From Paralichthys olivaceus (taxonomy: Eukaryota > Chordata > Actinopteri > Pleuronectiformes > Paralichthyidae), in contig NC_091111.1 in the NCBI RefSeq assembly GCF_024713975.1, positions 19,427,001-19,491,000 on the forward strand: a stretch of 64,000 bases of DNA, written 5' to 3'. The translations under genes and the position numbers were made by a program. Positions 39,310 through 50,414 of the stretch are shown here, in pieces. The notes below the pieces were generated by a model. The model worked only from the letters and a program-made list of their open reading frames with translations. It was not told where the DNA came from and did no database searches. Numbering within the stretch: position 1 is the first letter of the stretch; each line of letters starts with the position of its first letter.

Positions 39310-40366
39310 CTGAACTCATTCAAACTTCAAACTTCTCCTTCACTTCCGCTCTGACAGGGTGAGCTGCTAGCCGGCTAGCATTAGCCTCGTCGGGTTATGA
39401 GCGCGTCAACGGTGAAAGACGAAAAGAGCCGGAAACAGAAACTACGTTTTATCTTCAGGTGGAAAATCTCAACACGGAGTGAAGTTGATTTGAACCTGAC
39501 GTTTCAAACAGAGGAAACCTGCAGAGTTCACGTGCAGCAGCTAAACGCTAATGCTAAAGCTAAGAGGCGGATGAGACGACAGATTGAATATCCGGTAAAC
39601 CTTTCAAAATAAGGCTCCAGGAATAATAGTCATGAAGACAAACAAGTTTCAGAAAAAGCCTTTGTATTAAAACACACACTTTATATCGTGTTGTATTCAA
39701 TTAACTCCCTATGTCGAGGTTTAAATTCCCCAAAGCTCCACGGTCTTATAGACAGATGAGGAAAATGTATTTGAATATATTTCAAAGATAAAACAGTCTT
39801 AACGTTAACATGTGTAATATACTGTAAGTTTAATCGTTTAATTTAATACAAATAAAACATTATGGCACCAAAGATTTAAAATTAATTAATTAAGGAAATA
39901 TATATAAGCACATAACAAATAGAAGGGAGTTTTTTTAAAACAGGAGATAAAGTCTTATCTCATCTCATCTTATCTTATCTTAACTTAACCTAACTTATCT
40001 TAACTTATCTTAACTTAACTTAACTTATCTTAACTTATCTCATCTCATCTTATTACAACAAGCTTTAAAGAAGCTTTTGTTTTATTTTGAAAACAATCTT
40101 TCTCAAGTCGGTGACAACAAACGCTCTGATTGGATGACCTGTGGTGACGTAGTTCATACAAACCACGTGTACTGAACTCTTTCCTGTTTGATTTTTAGTT
40201 TTAAAGTAAAAAAATAAACAAGATAAAGTTTGAAGTTTTACTTGATTTTTCTTTTCATATTTAATTTTAATGTCACGAGGGGAAAACTTACGGAAACGCT
40301 GCGGTGACGTCACAATCTTCTTCCTCTTCTTCTTCCGGGTCACGGTCCTCACGTTGCAGCAGCAAC
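39310..40366. promoter_or_regulatory. Divergent ndufaf7 / cebpz promoter region
   Basis: About 1.06 kb separates the two start codons. On the ndufaf7 side an ETS/NRF-2 (GABP) site, AGCGGAAGTG on the minus strand at 39341-39350, sits about 32 bp from the ATG, typical of nuclear genes for mitochondrial proteins. On the cebpz side are the CRE TGACGTCA (40305-40312) and CTTCCGGGT (40332-40340), just upstream of the ATG, and an ATTGG (CCAAT) near 40127. The middle is AT-rich and carries a pentamer repeat. Two local promoters seem likelier than one shared core. Confidence 0.65.
39954..40053. repeat. 5-bp tandem repeat, TTATC/TTAAC/TCATC
   Basis: About 20 pentamers of the form T(T/C)A(T/A)C/CTTAT lie between the ndufaf7 and cebpz promoters. 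Variants are interspersed, which suggests an old array. It could act as a flexible spacer; no function is shown. Confidence 0.85.
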
Positions 40367-43300
40367 ATGGCGAGAAACAAACAGCGGAGGAAAAATAAAG
40401 TGGGTTTAAAATATGAAGGGAACGAAGAAGAGGCTGGAAACTACGGCGGAGGAGGAGAAGAGGAGGAGGATGGAGCAGCTGATGGAGGTGAAGAGAGAGG
40501 GAGGAAAGACAAAGGAGGAGAAGACGAGGAGTTCAGTCTGGAGGAGGTGCTGAGGCTCGGAGGAACTCAGGTGACAAACCGTTCAGAACCTCATTTAACC
40601 CGCGTCACATTAAACCTCATTAAACCTCATTAACTCAGTTCACCCACCGACAGACTTCATTTATATCAGGTCACTTTCACAATATTCATAAATACAAACA
40701 GCTGATTCCAGTCTGGATCCATAATAATCACAATAAATACTTTAATTGATCGATCTGCTGATTAAGTTATTATTAATATTCTTATTATATGTTTGGTGTT
40801 TCATCTTCTCTCCTCTGTGTCCAGGCTGACTACGTCCTCCTCGCCACCCTGGACGACTCCAACGAGCTCGTGGATGGAGGCAAAAAAGGAGCAATAGACG
40901 ACCTGGAGGAGGGCGAGCTGGAGAAGTTCATCTCCAAACTGGGCTTCCGGGCGTTCACCGGACAGAATATCATAGCAGACGAGCCCGAGGGTGAAGACGC
41001 GGGAGAATCGAGCCAAAAGGAACCTAAACAGGCCAAAGCCAAACAAGTGTCCGGAGAAGAACAAGCGTCCAGCGCTCCGCGGAAAGTTAACGGTGACCAG
41101 CCGGCGGGAAACACACAGAAGACCAAGAAGGCGAAAAACACGCAGGTAACCGCCGGTAAAAAGGCCAAACAGAACGTGAACGTGTTTGAGTATCAGCAGA
41201 GGCAGGTTCTGCTGATCAAACCCGGAGGGAAGTGGTTCGACCTGGAATACACCGCCGAGGGTTCCGCCACCACGCAGGATCCACAACTGGTGTCCCAGTA
41301 CAAGGCGCTCGCCCAGCAGCTGTATGAGGCTGAGGTGGCGCTCTACAAGAACAAGAAGAACCTGCAGAAAGGAGCCAACTCCACCTGGATGAAGAGCGTC
41401 GTCTCCACTGGCGTGCTGGCGGACAGGATGGCGGCCATGACGGTTCTGATCCAGGACGCTGTGGTTCACACGCTGGAGCATGTGGACGGCCTGGTGTCCA
41501 TGGTGAAGAAGAAGGGCAGCCGGCGGATGGGTCTGATGGCTCTGGACACGCTGCGAGAGCTGCTGCTGTCCGACCTGCTGCCGGAGCACAGGAAGCTCCG
41601 CACCTTCGCCCAGCACCCGTTCGACCAGCTGGAGGAGAAGGCCAGCGGCAACAGGGATGCTCGCGACCGCCGCCTCATCCTCTGGTACTTCGAGCACCAG
41701 CTGAAGCACCACGTGGCCGAGTTCGTGGTGGCTCTGGACACGGTGGCTCATGACACGGTGGCGGCCACCAAGTCGAAGGCGCTGGCCACCGCCCACGAGC
41801 TGCTGTGCAGCCGCCCGGAGCAGGAGAAGGCGCTGCTCATCCAGGTCGTCAACAAGCTGGGAGACCCCGAGTACAAGACGGCGGCAAAAGCATCGTACCT
41901 TCTGGAGACGCTGCTGCACAAACACCCCAACATGAAAGCGGTGGTGTGCTGCGAGGTGGAGCGGCTCATGTTCCGGCCCAACATCAGCTCGAAGGCGCAG
42001 TACTACGCCGTCTGCTTCCTCAGCCAGGTGATGCTGAGCCACGACGAGGCCGAGCTCGCCACCAAACTCATCACCATCTACTTCTCCTTCTTCCGCTCCT
42101 GCATCAAGAATAAGGACATCGAGTCGAAGATGCTGAGCGCCCTGCTGTCGGGCGTGAACAGGGCGTATCCGTACGCCAGCGCCGGAGACGAGAAGGTGAA
42201 GGAGCAGCTGGACACGCTGTTCAAAGTGGTTCATCTGGTGAAGTTCAACACGGCCGTGCAGGCGCTCATGCTGCTGTTCCAGGTGATGGACTCGCAGCAA
42301 ACCGTCTCCGACCGCTTCTACGTGGCTCTGTACAGGTGAAGCTTCAACAGTCACAAGCTGTTAGTCATCGGTTGGTCTCTGTTTGAAACGCTCACTTCAT
42401 CTCTTCTTCTCTGCAGGAAGTTGTTGGACTCGGGGCTGTCGTCGTCCTCCAGACAGAGCATGTTCCTCAACCTGCTGTACAAGTCGCTGAAGGCCGACAT
42501 CGTGCTGCGGCGGGTCAAAGCCTTCGTGAAGCGTCTGCTGCAGGTCAGCGCCGAGCAGAACGCCAGCTTCGCCTGCGGAGCGCTGTTCCTGGTGTCGGAG
42601 GTCATGAAGGCCAAACCGGCTCTGAAGATCCTGCTGCAGGAGGAAGGGGTGAGAAACTTCTCGCCAGAAATAAGCTTCCATAGAAAATATAAACTACGAG
42701 TTTTAAACCGTCTTAAATATGAATAAAAACAAATTGAACAGTTTAGAAGTCGAGGATGTTGAAGTTTGACTGTGTTCACTCAGGACGGAGAGGAGGAGGA
42801 GTTTAAAGACCTCGCTGAAGAAGATGATGATGATGAAGAGGAGCGCTTTGTGGACGCTGACAAACTGCAGGAAGGGACGAGTGCAGAGAAGGTGGAGCCC
42901 AAACCAACGGCATCGTGGGTACATCATCAGAACCTGGAAGGTCTGTGATCTGAGTCTTTATCGCTTGTTCACTCACAGATATGAAACGTCAGCTGATGAT
43001 ATTTTATTCTTTTCTTCCAGGAGGGAAACACAAGCAGATCTACGACCCGCTGCACAGAAACCCGTTATTCTGCGGCGCCGACCACACGACTTTATGGGAG
43101 CTGCAGAGGGTGAGACGCACAAATCACAATAAACACAAAGGTGTCGACTCGTACATGAAGCTTTGGTCGTCCTGCTTTCACGACATATTTATACCTTAAT
43201 AAAAACTAAATACTACATTTTGTATAAATAATTTCTGAATCCATTTCCAACAGTCTCCTGTGTTCTTGTCTCTGCAGCTCACTCTGCACTTCCATCCGTC

Positions 43301-46289
43301 TGTGTCACTGTTTGCAAAAACAGTCCTGGAGGTAAAATCTAACTTCTCATTAATGAATCAAACGACTTCTTTATTTATCTTCCAGAGTCTCAGTTCTGCA
43401 TCTGTAGAGTTTGTTTATTTCACATTTGGTCTCAGACGGAGTCAGATACTTTCGTTCCTCTGTTGTTGTCGTCCCAGTTTTAAGGATTTAATTTTTTATC
43501 GGAGATATAATCCTGAAAACACTTAAACAGAAGTGTTTTCTTTCCACAGGGAGGATTCATCATGTACACCGGTGACCCTCTGCAGGATTTCACCCTCATC
43601 CGCTTCCTGGACCGATTCGTCTTCAGAAACCCCAAACAGCTGAAGGGAAAACGTAACGAACTCTTTAGTTATTATTGATGATTAAATATCTGATTCAAAT
43701 GAAATCACAGGGAAATCCAGTGATTTCAAATCCTCCGACAATATTTCTGACACATCTCATGAATCCAGTCATCAAATAAATAAATGAAAATTGATCATTT
43801 CTACTTTAATGTTTGAATTCCTCAGAAAACACAGATGCTGCAGCGCTGATGCCCAGACAGAGGTTACCTCTCCACTCTCTTCCAGGTGAGTGGATATAAA
43901 ATTCTCTTCTCCTCTTGTTTTAAAGAACTTTTAGTAAGTGAAGGTTTTCCGTCTGTCGTCAGTGAACTGTGAAGAGTTTCTGTGCAAAGAAGAAAGTCAG
44001 ATCCCTGTGGACGAAGTCTTCTTCCATCGGTGAGTCAGAAAACTTCAACTTCTAAGATCAACTTTAAAAAAAAAAAAAATTATCTTTTAAAGAAAAATGT
44101 TCTTTAGAAAGAATCAACACAATCTACTGCCTCGTTGAACCACAACAAAAACACAGGAAGGAGCTTCTAGTGGAGCGGAACCTACGATGACATGTTAACG
44201 ACTTTCTGTCCTCATTTATTCATCATCTCCGCAGCTTCTTCAAGAAACGTCAGCAGGAGAAGCAGGTTCGTCGTCCCCGTCGGGACGGAGACAACGAGAG
44301 CGTGGACGACGTGGACGATGAAGAGTTTGAGAAATTACTCGGTGAGTCGGGGAGAGACGATCTTTTAGTTTACAGCTTCTGTTCACATATTCTGATTAAA
44401 CTAGATTCAACTTTCTGACCTGATGTTTGATGACTTTGCTTCTGAGCAGATTCCTGTGAGGGAGACTCGTACTTCACCGACCTGGCAGTTGATGATCTCG
44501 ACTTTGCAGGGTGAGTTTGATCATCAGGTCTTTATTATATTATTATAACTGTCTGGTCGTGTTGTTTTTAATACGGATGAATTAGCTGTTGTATCTCAAC
44601 CTCACTAACTCACTCGTCTCCACTTTTCTCAGTAACGTGAAGAGTAAAAAAGGAAAGAAAGGAGCTGAGGTCTCTGACTCGGACGACTCGGACATGGACG
44701 ACCTGGACGATGAGGAGGTGTCTCTGGGCAGTATGGACGAGGAAGACTTCGGAGACGAGCTGGAGGACGAAGGGGGGGCGTTCATGGATCCTGACGGAGA
44801 CGACGACGATGAAGGTTGTGAACGTGCTGATAACTGAATGTTGTTTGATGGTTGTTTGCACATCTGAAGAGTGATTCCTATCATTTAGAATCTTCGTGTG
44901 TTCGCTGTTTATTGGTTCAGTGAATATTTAGAGGTTCACTTTGCTCCTGTGGGTGATTTGTGTTGTTTCAGGATTTGTTACAGCTTCGATCTGGCGACTA
45001 AATAAATGTATTTCTTTGCTCTGTCTCAGTTCCAGAGTTGGAGGACGACGATGCTGCATTCGATGGTGAGAACAACAGCGAGTGTTTTAGAAACAACACA
45101 TTTTTAAAACCACACTTATCGTTGCTGAAAAAGTCAATTTGTTCATCCTGTTAATTTTAAACATTAAGAAGTGAATGAATGAAATAATAAAACATCAGAA
45201 TCGAAATGTGAAATGTTCTTTTCTCTGCAGATTCAGACGAAGAGATGGAGACTCCTCCCACCAAGAAGAATAAGAGGAAATCCTCCGAGGAGCTCGACTT
45301 CTCTGCATCTTTAGGTCTGTGCCGAGTTCAATTAACGTTTAAAATAAATATATTCTCACATCAGATTGTTTTTAAAAAATATTAATTGTGGTTTCTTGTC
45401 TCAGGCTCTAAACCGGGGAAGAGGAGGAAAGGAAAGAAAGACACGGCCATGTTTGCTTCTGCTGAAGAGGTGAGATGAGTCTTTAGTTGTAATAATAATA
45501 CTTTGTATTAGCCAACGAATTGATTCAGCTGAATCTTGTTCAACATCTCGGACTCATAACTCACGCAGCTTTTTTATTTTCTTCAAGGAAAGTTGGTTTT
45601 AGAGATGAAACCATTTGTTCGATGTGAAACTTGATTTTTAATTCTTGCTGTTCTTCAGTTCGGTTCCCTGCTGGACGAGAACGCTGGCTCCAAGTTTGAC
45701 AACATCGGGCTGAACGCCATGGCCAACACGGACAAAGCAGGTGAGACAACAAACTCCTGAGTTCACTGAGAAACATGTTTGTGTAAATACATAATAAATA
45801 GTTTAGAGAAAGTATTTATCTTCACTTTGACCTTTTTATTTTCACCTGTTCTCATGAACCTACTTAAATTCTGTCTGTGGACGAACACGCTGCAGAGAAA
45901 GTTCAAACTATTGTTGTTGCAGCTCCGGTGAATTAAAGTCTCGTTATCATAAACATCATGTTGGACAAAAGACACAAGTCAGGATTGTCTCCAGTTTGCT
46001 GGACACCAGCTGAGTTTAAAAACTTCTCCACAGAGAAAATCAACCACGTCCCGTCAAACGTGTTAAATCAATGTTTACAAGACAGAAGTCGTGTTGACGT
46101 CTTTTCTGACACTCGATCTCTGCAGGTGTGAAGCAGTTGAAGTGGGAGGCTCAGCGCGACGACTGGATCCACGGACGTGACGCCAAGACGCTTCGTAAGA
46201 AGAAGACCGTGTTCAACAAGAAGAAGACGACGTTCGGCCGAGCCAGGACGGGAGGCAGGACGTTCGGGAACAAGAAGAGGAAGAAGTAA
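40367..46289 (+). CDS. cebpz: CEBPZ, CBF/Mak21 (Noc1) family ribosome biogenesis factor
   Basis: CEBPZ is a nuclear/nucleolar protein related to yeast Noc1/Mak21 (60S maturation), first described as a CCAAT-binding factor. Seventeen exons: 40367-40570, 40825-42335, 42417-42648, 42784-42940, 43021-43109, 43278-43331, 43550-43652, 43826-43885, 43963-44029, 44235-44341, 44450-44510, 44633-44814, 45030-45065, 45231-45314, 45405-45469, 45659-45740, 46126-46289. They sum to 1086 codons (1085 aa; human 1054). Features: EEFSLEEVLRLGG near residue 55, helical-repeat core with GDRMAAMT-type and HELLCSRPEQEKALL blocks, CBF domain (about 500-720), acidic stretches (about 850-950) and a lysine-rich tail KKRKK. 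An in-frame ATG 21 codons upstream (40304) would add a serine-rich leader absent from relatives, so 40367 is preferred. Exon 2 (1.5 kb) is unusually long. Confidence 0.96.
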
Positions 46290-46326
46290 CGGACTGTAAA
46301 TGTGGACTTCGTAGAGACGGACGGCT

Positions 46327-47154
46327 TCAGTCCTGCTTGGTCGACCAGGCTTCGTGGTCTCTCTCTCGGATCCCGTTCACCCCCGCCCACTCGTTGGACT
46401 GGTAGTACACTGAGAGGAAACAGGAGCAGAGACTGGTCTTCAAACGTCAGCTTCACATGTTTGACTTTTCTCTCACTAACGAGATCAAATCTACACGATG
46501 TGAGTTAATGGGACGTTACTTCCTAATCATTGTGTATTTACAGTTTATTAAAAATCTAAGAGCTTTTCTTCTATTTTATCTTTATAACCTTCAGAGTTAA
46601 ATGTTCTGTGTCGGAGGTGCGGGGCAGAGACGAGCTGCTCACCTTCTAGAATCGATGGAAACCTTCTGTTCACGGTGTTTCTGAAATCTGTGGGAAAACA
46701 TAACGAGACATTTTGAGTCAATTACGTCACTGAATGTTCTCAAATAAAATATTGTTGTGTAAAGAAACTAAGAAACAGAACGAACTAAATATTAAAGTGG
46801 TTTTATGAATTTTGGACATTTCACGGAGGTAAATGAATCATTCATGTTTGTGGTGGAGTAAAGAATCTAAAAGTGAAACCACAGAGATTTTTAACAACAT
46901 GAAAGAACAAACAGGAAAAGTTTCTGAACCAAAAACTAAATAAAGAACTTTAATATCTGAGCTGTAACTTAAAACCACAGGATGTGACATCACTGAGTTC
47001 AACATGGAGGAAGTTCATCTGAATTAAACATGAAGTAATAATCACCTCTGCTGTTGTTCATCATGTGAAACAAACCATAAGCTCCACAGAGTCCCAGCAG
47101 CTCCACTGCCACCAGGGCCTTCAGCAGCCTGCTGGCCCGAGGGGGAGGGGCCAT
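46327..47154 (-). CDS. cebpzos: CEBPZOS, small mitochondrial membrane protein
   Basis: CEBPZOS is a short single-pass mitochondrial protein conserved in vertebrates; its biochemical role is not settled. Three minus-strand coding exons, 47046-47154, 46643-46687 and 46327-46409, give 79 codons (78 aa; human 80) with matching phases. One hydrophobic segment spans about residues 10-31 (LLKALVAVELLGLCGAYGLF), preceded by arginines and lysine, followed by DFRNTVNRRFPSILEVYYQS and a C-terminal GIRERDHEAW, both matching the family. The ATG sits directly after an acceptor (GTGCTCAG), so an upstream non-coding exon is expected; GAGCTGAAG followed by GTGAGTTC near 47555 fits its donor. The stop is only 37 bp from the cebpz stop, tail to tail. 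It is too small and split to show as an open frame. Confidence 0.9.
46743..46748 (+). terminator. Candidate cebpz polyadenylation signal
   Basis: AATAAA about 455 bp after the cebpz stop; a weaker ATTAAA lies at 46547. Use of either would carry the cebpz 3' UTR across the last cebpzos exon, and the AATAAA across the middle one too. Confidence 0.45.
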
Positions 47155-47161
47155 CTGAGCA

Positions 47162-47515
47162 CACACATGTTAACACACTCACACATGTTTGATATAAAAC
47201 ACACACATGTTAACACACACTCACGTTAACACACACATGTTAACACACACACACGTTAACACACACATGTTAACACACTCACACACGTTAACACACACAT
47301 GTTAACACACTCACACACGTTAACACACACACATGTTAACACACTCACACACGTTAACACACACACGTTAACACACACATGTTAACACACACACATGTTA
47401 ACACACACACTCACGTTAACACACACATGTTAACACACACACGTTTGCTATAAAACACACACACGTTAACACACACATGTTAACACACACACACATGTTT
47501 GATATAAAACACACA
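47162..47515. repeat. Minisatellite of ACACATGTTAACAC-type units
   Basis: Irregular tandem units combine CACACA, CATGTTAACA and CACGTTAACA. The GTTAAC core recurs about every 14-20 bp, and GATATAAAACACACAC interrupts the array twice. It begins 8 bp upstream of the cebpzos start codon, so it lies in the 5' UTR intron of that gene. Confidence 0.88.
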
Positions 47516-47602
47516 CACACATCTGAACCTGTTCAGTCAATGATCTGAACTCACCTTCAGCTCAGTGATCGACACAAAGTCACGTGTCCCCTCTGCCCTC
47601 GT

Positions 47603-47822
47603 GTTGCACTACTGAAGCTAACTGAAGCTAACTGCTAAGATAGACTGACAGCTAATGGAGCTTGCGGCTAAAAGAGGCTAACAGAAGCTAACGGCTGAGA
47701 TCAACCACCCGGCGAACACAAACGATATCTACGAGGCGAAGCTAACAGAAGCTAACGGCTAACAGAAGCTCACGGCCGCACGAAGCTAACGACCTATGCT
47801 AACGGCTAATGTGAGCTAACAA
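47603..47822. repeat. Degenerate GAAGCTAAC repeat at the cebpzos 5' end
   Basis: The motif (G)AAGCTAAC(A/G/T)G recurs at least ten times with variable spacing (CTGAAGCTAACTG, AGAAGCTAACGGCT). It covers the region where the cebpzos promoter should lie. It is CpG-containing, unlike the microsatellites around it. Confidence 0.7.
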
Positions 47823-48600
47823 CAAACCTCGTAGGTACGGAAGCCCGTTTGGTTCAAATCGTCGGCGAACGAATTGACGTATAACGATGATAATAATCTT
47901 AAATCATAAATCTACAAGATGTTTAAGAATCAATGAATTCAAACATTTCAGATCCATAATTGAACTAAATATCTGAAGACAAATATATTTAGTCAGATGA
48001 TAATAAATAATGTATATTAATGTAATGTAAAATATATTTTATGACTTTGTTTCATGACGAGTTGTTAAATTTTTCTTCTTCCTTAAATAAACTTTTAATC
48101 TCATCCTCTGTGAAAATGTTGTGAAGGAAACTTTACACAGTTTAACTTCTCGTCTCCAGATTCACTTTGTAGATTTTTTATCAGACGTCATTTTGTGTTT
48201 TTTGACAGAAATCTCATATAACTGACTTCTCCCTCTGTGATCACCACCTGTAATACTACTACTTATTTAAATTATACAAAATAATAAATACACATTTGTA
48301 TTTGGGATTTATTTGGCTGTAGTGGCAGGAGCTCACCAGTAGGTGTCAGTCTATGGGTGAAACACAGTGATGAGAGTTATGAGAAGAACTAAGAGAATTA
48401 AAACCTTCAATTTATAAAATCAAATATCTGTTGTTTGATTAAAGAGAAGAATCTGCTGCACGAGTACAAACGATGAGATGATGTCTGTTCGTCAGAGCTG
48501 ATGTTTCCTGGAGGAAGCAGCTGCAGAGAAAACTCACAACTGGACTCAGATGATGCACGAGGGACAAATGAACAAGAGAAAACTAAATCAAGTTGATGAT

Positions 48601-48646
48601 CACTGACGTAGAGCACTGACGTAGAGCACTGACGTAGAGCACTGAC
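48601..48646. repeat. 13-bp tandem repeat
   Basis: CACTGACGTAGAG is present three and a half times with no mismatch. Each full unit carries a TGACGT half-CRE. Confidence 0.92.
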
Positions 48647-48654
48647 AGAACACA

Positions 48655-48790
48655 GATGTGTTGATCAGTTTGGTTTTAATTTGTTATTTGATGATATAAG
48701 AACAGACGGAGACGTGATGATTGACAGCTGAGACTCTGCATGACGTCATCAGCACAAGATGGCAGCGTTAGCGCCTCAAAATAATTTGGC
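48655..48790. mobile_element. Dispersed repeat fragment
   Basis: GATCAGTTTGGTTTTAATTT and the following GATTGACAGCTGAGAC and GATGACGTCATC..GGCAGCGTT blocks recur, diverged, at about 54655-54840. The two stretches are copies of one element, this one shorter by an internal deletion. Confidence 0.7.
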
Positions 48791-49340
48791 TTGATTGCAG
48801 CGAGAGGAACCATGTTTGTTTAGAGTCGGAGGTTCTTCTGTATGAAAACACGACAAACAGTCGATGGTAAATAGTTTGTAATAAACACGGTAACCACTGC
48901 AGATGTAGTTATATGATCCTGAATCTATATCAGTTTGAAAAAGTCACTTTTAGAACTTGTATTTCTGTGTCTTTGTCTTGGATGAAGAGTTCAGCCCGTG
49001 ACCCTGCAGTGAAAAGTATTCTGGGTTGTTTGACGTCGACAAAGGGAGGAACAGGCCTGAGGGTGTGCAGAGAGCATGGTGGTCCAACGCCGGTTTCCCC
49101 TCACCTCGGCTGTGTGTACCGTCTGTCAGCTCGTCCTTTCAGATTCACCACCAGGTAAATACACAGCGTGGGACCACAAACAGTGACCCTGCAGCCGAGG
49201 GGGGGAGGAGGAGGAGGAGGAGGAGGAGGAATCCTGACAGTCTCCTCTCTCCACTTGTTTCTCCTGTAGAACAGAACATGAAGAAAACATTGAGAAAAAA
49301 AATCACCTTCAAACTTCAAGATGTTTAATTTCTTTGAGTT

Positions 49341-50035
49341 TAAAGGTTCAGTGTGTAGAATGTAGTGACCTCTAGTGGTGAAGTGTCATGTTGCAGCTGA
49401 ATACCCCCCCCCCAAACCTGTGGCAGCTTCAGTCGTCATAAAAAGTCAAAAAGTTTAGTTTGTTCAGTTTGAGCTAAAAAAACAAAAAAAAACATGGCGG
49501 CCTCCGTAGACAGGAGTCGCTCCTGATGTAAATATAAAGTGTTTAAATATAAAGTGTTTAAATATAAAGTATGTAAATATAAAAAGTTTAAATATAAAGT
49601 GTTTAAATATAAAGTATGTAAATGTAAAAAGTTTAAATATAAAGTGTTTAAATATAAAGTATGTAAATGTAAAAAGTTTAAATATAAAGTGTTTAAATAT
49701 AAAGTATGTAAATGTAAAGTGTTTAAATATAAAGTGTTTAAATATAAAGTGTTTAAATATAAAGTATGTAAATGTAAAGTGTTTAAATATAAAGTGTTTA
49801 AATATAAAGTATGTAAATGTAAAGTGTTTAAATATAAAGTGTTTAAATATAAAGTATGTAAATATAAAGTGTTTAAATATAAAGTGTTTAAATATAAAGT
49901 GTTCTAGGGTGAAGAAAACAACAATTAAACACGCAGTAAAACATCTCTAGAATTATTATATATTATTATATATATAAAATATTCACTTTCTGCCAACAGA
50001 TCAATTTCACCTGAATCTTACGAACCTTTAGCTTC
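49341..50035 (+). mobile_element. Percomorph-type non-autonomous element with internal tandem expansion
   Basis: It begins AAAGGTTCAGTGTGTAGAAT, then CCTCTAGTGGTGAAG, CATGTTGCAGCTGAATACC, AACATGGCGGCCTCCGTAGA, and after the array TTCTAGGGTGAAGAAAACAA, TTCTGCCAACAGATC and CACCTGAATCTTACGAACC. I recognise this order from a very common percomorph repeat (about 400 bp, from memory). The copy here is longer because the AAATATAAAGT segment in its middle was expanded to about 25 units. It encodes no protein. Confidence 0.75.
49530..49902. repeat. 15-bp tandem array with 45-bp higher-order structure
   Basis: About 25 units of AAATATAAAGTGTTT and variants. Two GTTTAAATATAAA-type units are followed by one GTATGTAAAT(A/G)TAAA-type unit, so the true period is mainly 45 bp (with one block of four). 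The open frame of (V/K)(F/C)K(Y/C)K repeats across it is produced by the 15-bp period and is not a gene. Confidence 0.95.
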
Positions 50036-50100
50036 ACTCCTGAGTACTGATGTAAATACTGTAAAGTACAATTACCTCAATACTTCACTTAGTTACCTGA

Positions 50101-50414
50101 AGACGCGTAAATCAGGAATGACGTCATTATTTACGGTCACCGGGGGTCACGTGTCGAGGTGTTGATCATATTCAGGGGGGGTGGGGGTGGGGGGGTTGCA
50201 GAGGGAGGCATCTGATTGGTCGCTGGCTCCGCAGTTTGCAGCGCGAGCGCAGGTGGCACAGTCCAGTCAGCGCGCAGAGCTCGTGCGTCCCGGTCACGAT
50301 GAGCCACGAGTCCCGGTGAGAACCGGAGAGGACGCACCGGTACCGGGGGGGACAACGGAGCACTGGTCCGGGTTCAACCACGCGTGTTTGCAGAGGTTCG
50401 GATGAACGTGCACG
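50101..50414 (+). promoter_or_regulatory. Probable foxa promoter and 5' UTR
   Basis: A CpG-rich stretch precedes the foxa ATG. A CRE (TGACGTCA, 50119-50126) is followed at once by TATTTAC (50128-50134), a forkhead-type site. An ATTGG (CCAAT box) lies at about 50215-50219 in TCTGATTGGTCGC, followed by GCGCGAGCGCAGG. A G-rich run sits at 50176-50196. The start site itself is not identifiable. Confidence 0.55.

Larger units (their letters stand above)
47823..50100. other. Intergenic region between cebpzos and foxa
   Basis: No gene is recognised. It contains AT-rich sequence to 48.6 kb, a 13-bp tandem repeat (48601), a dispersed repeat fragment (48655-48790), a GGA run near 49206, and a percomorph-type element with an internally expanded array (49341-50035). 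Confidence 0.65.

Noticed and set aside
39397-39612. 71-codon frame between ndufaf7 and cebpz
   Set aside because: It is short and basic with no known relative, and begins beside a GCTAGCATTAGC-type repeat in the divergent promoter.
40801-42354. 517-codon open frame antisense to cebpz exon 2
   Set aside because: It mirrors the long, GC3-rich cebpz exon; the His/Val/Leu-rich translation has no domain, while the plus strand matches CEBPZ throughout.
42403-42681. Minus-strand frames within cebpz exon 3
   Set aside because: They are shadows of the plus-strand coding exon, which has correct splice phases and CEBPZ identity.
49530-49902. CRISPR-like regular repeats
   Set aside because: There are no unique spacers; units abut directly and the context is vertebrate nuclear DNA.
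49539-49907. 122-codon (V/K)FKYK repeat frame
   Set aside because: The 15-bp repeat period is a multiple of three, so the frame stays open automatically; it lies inside a non-coding mobile element.
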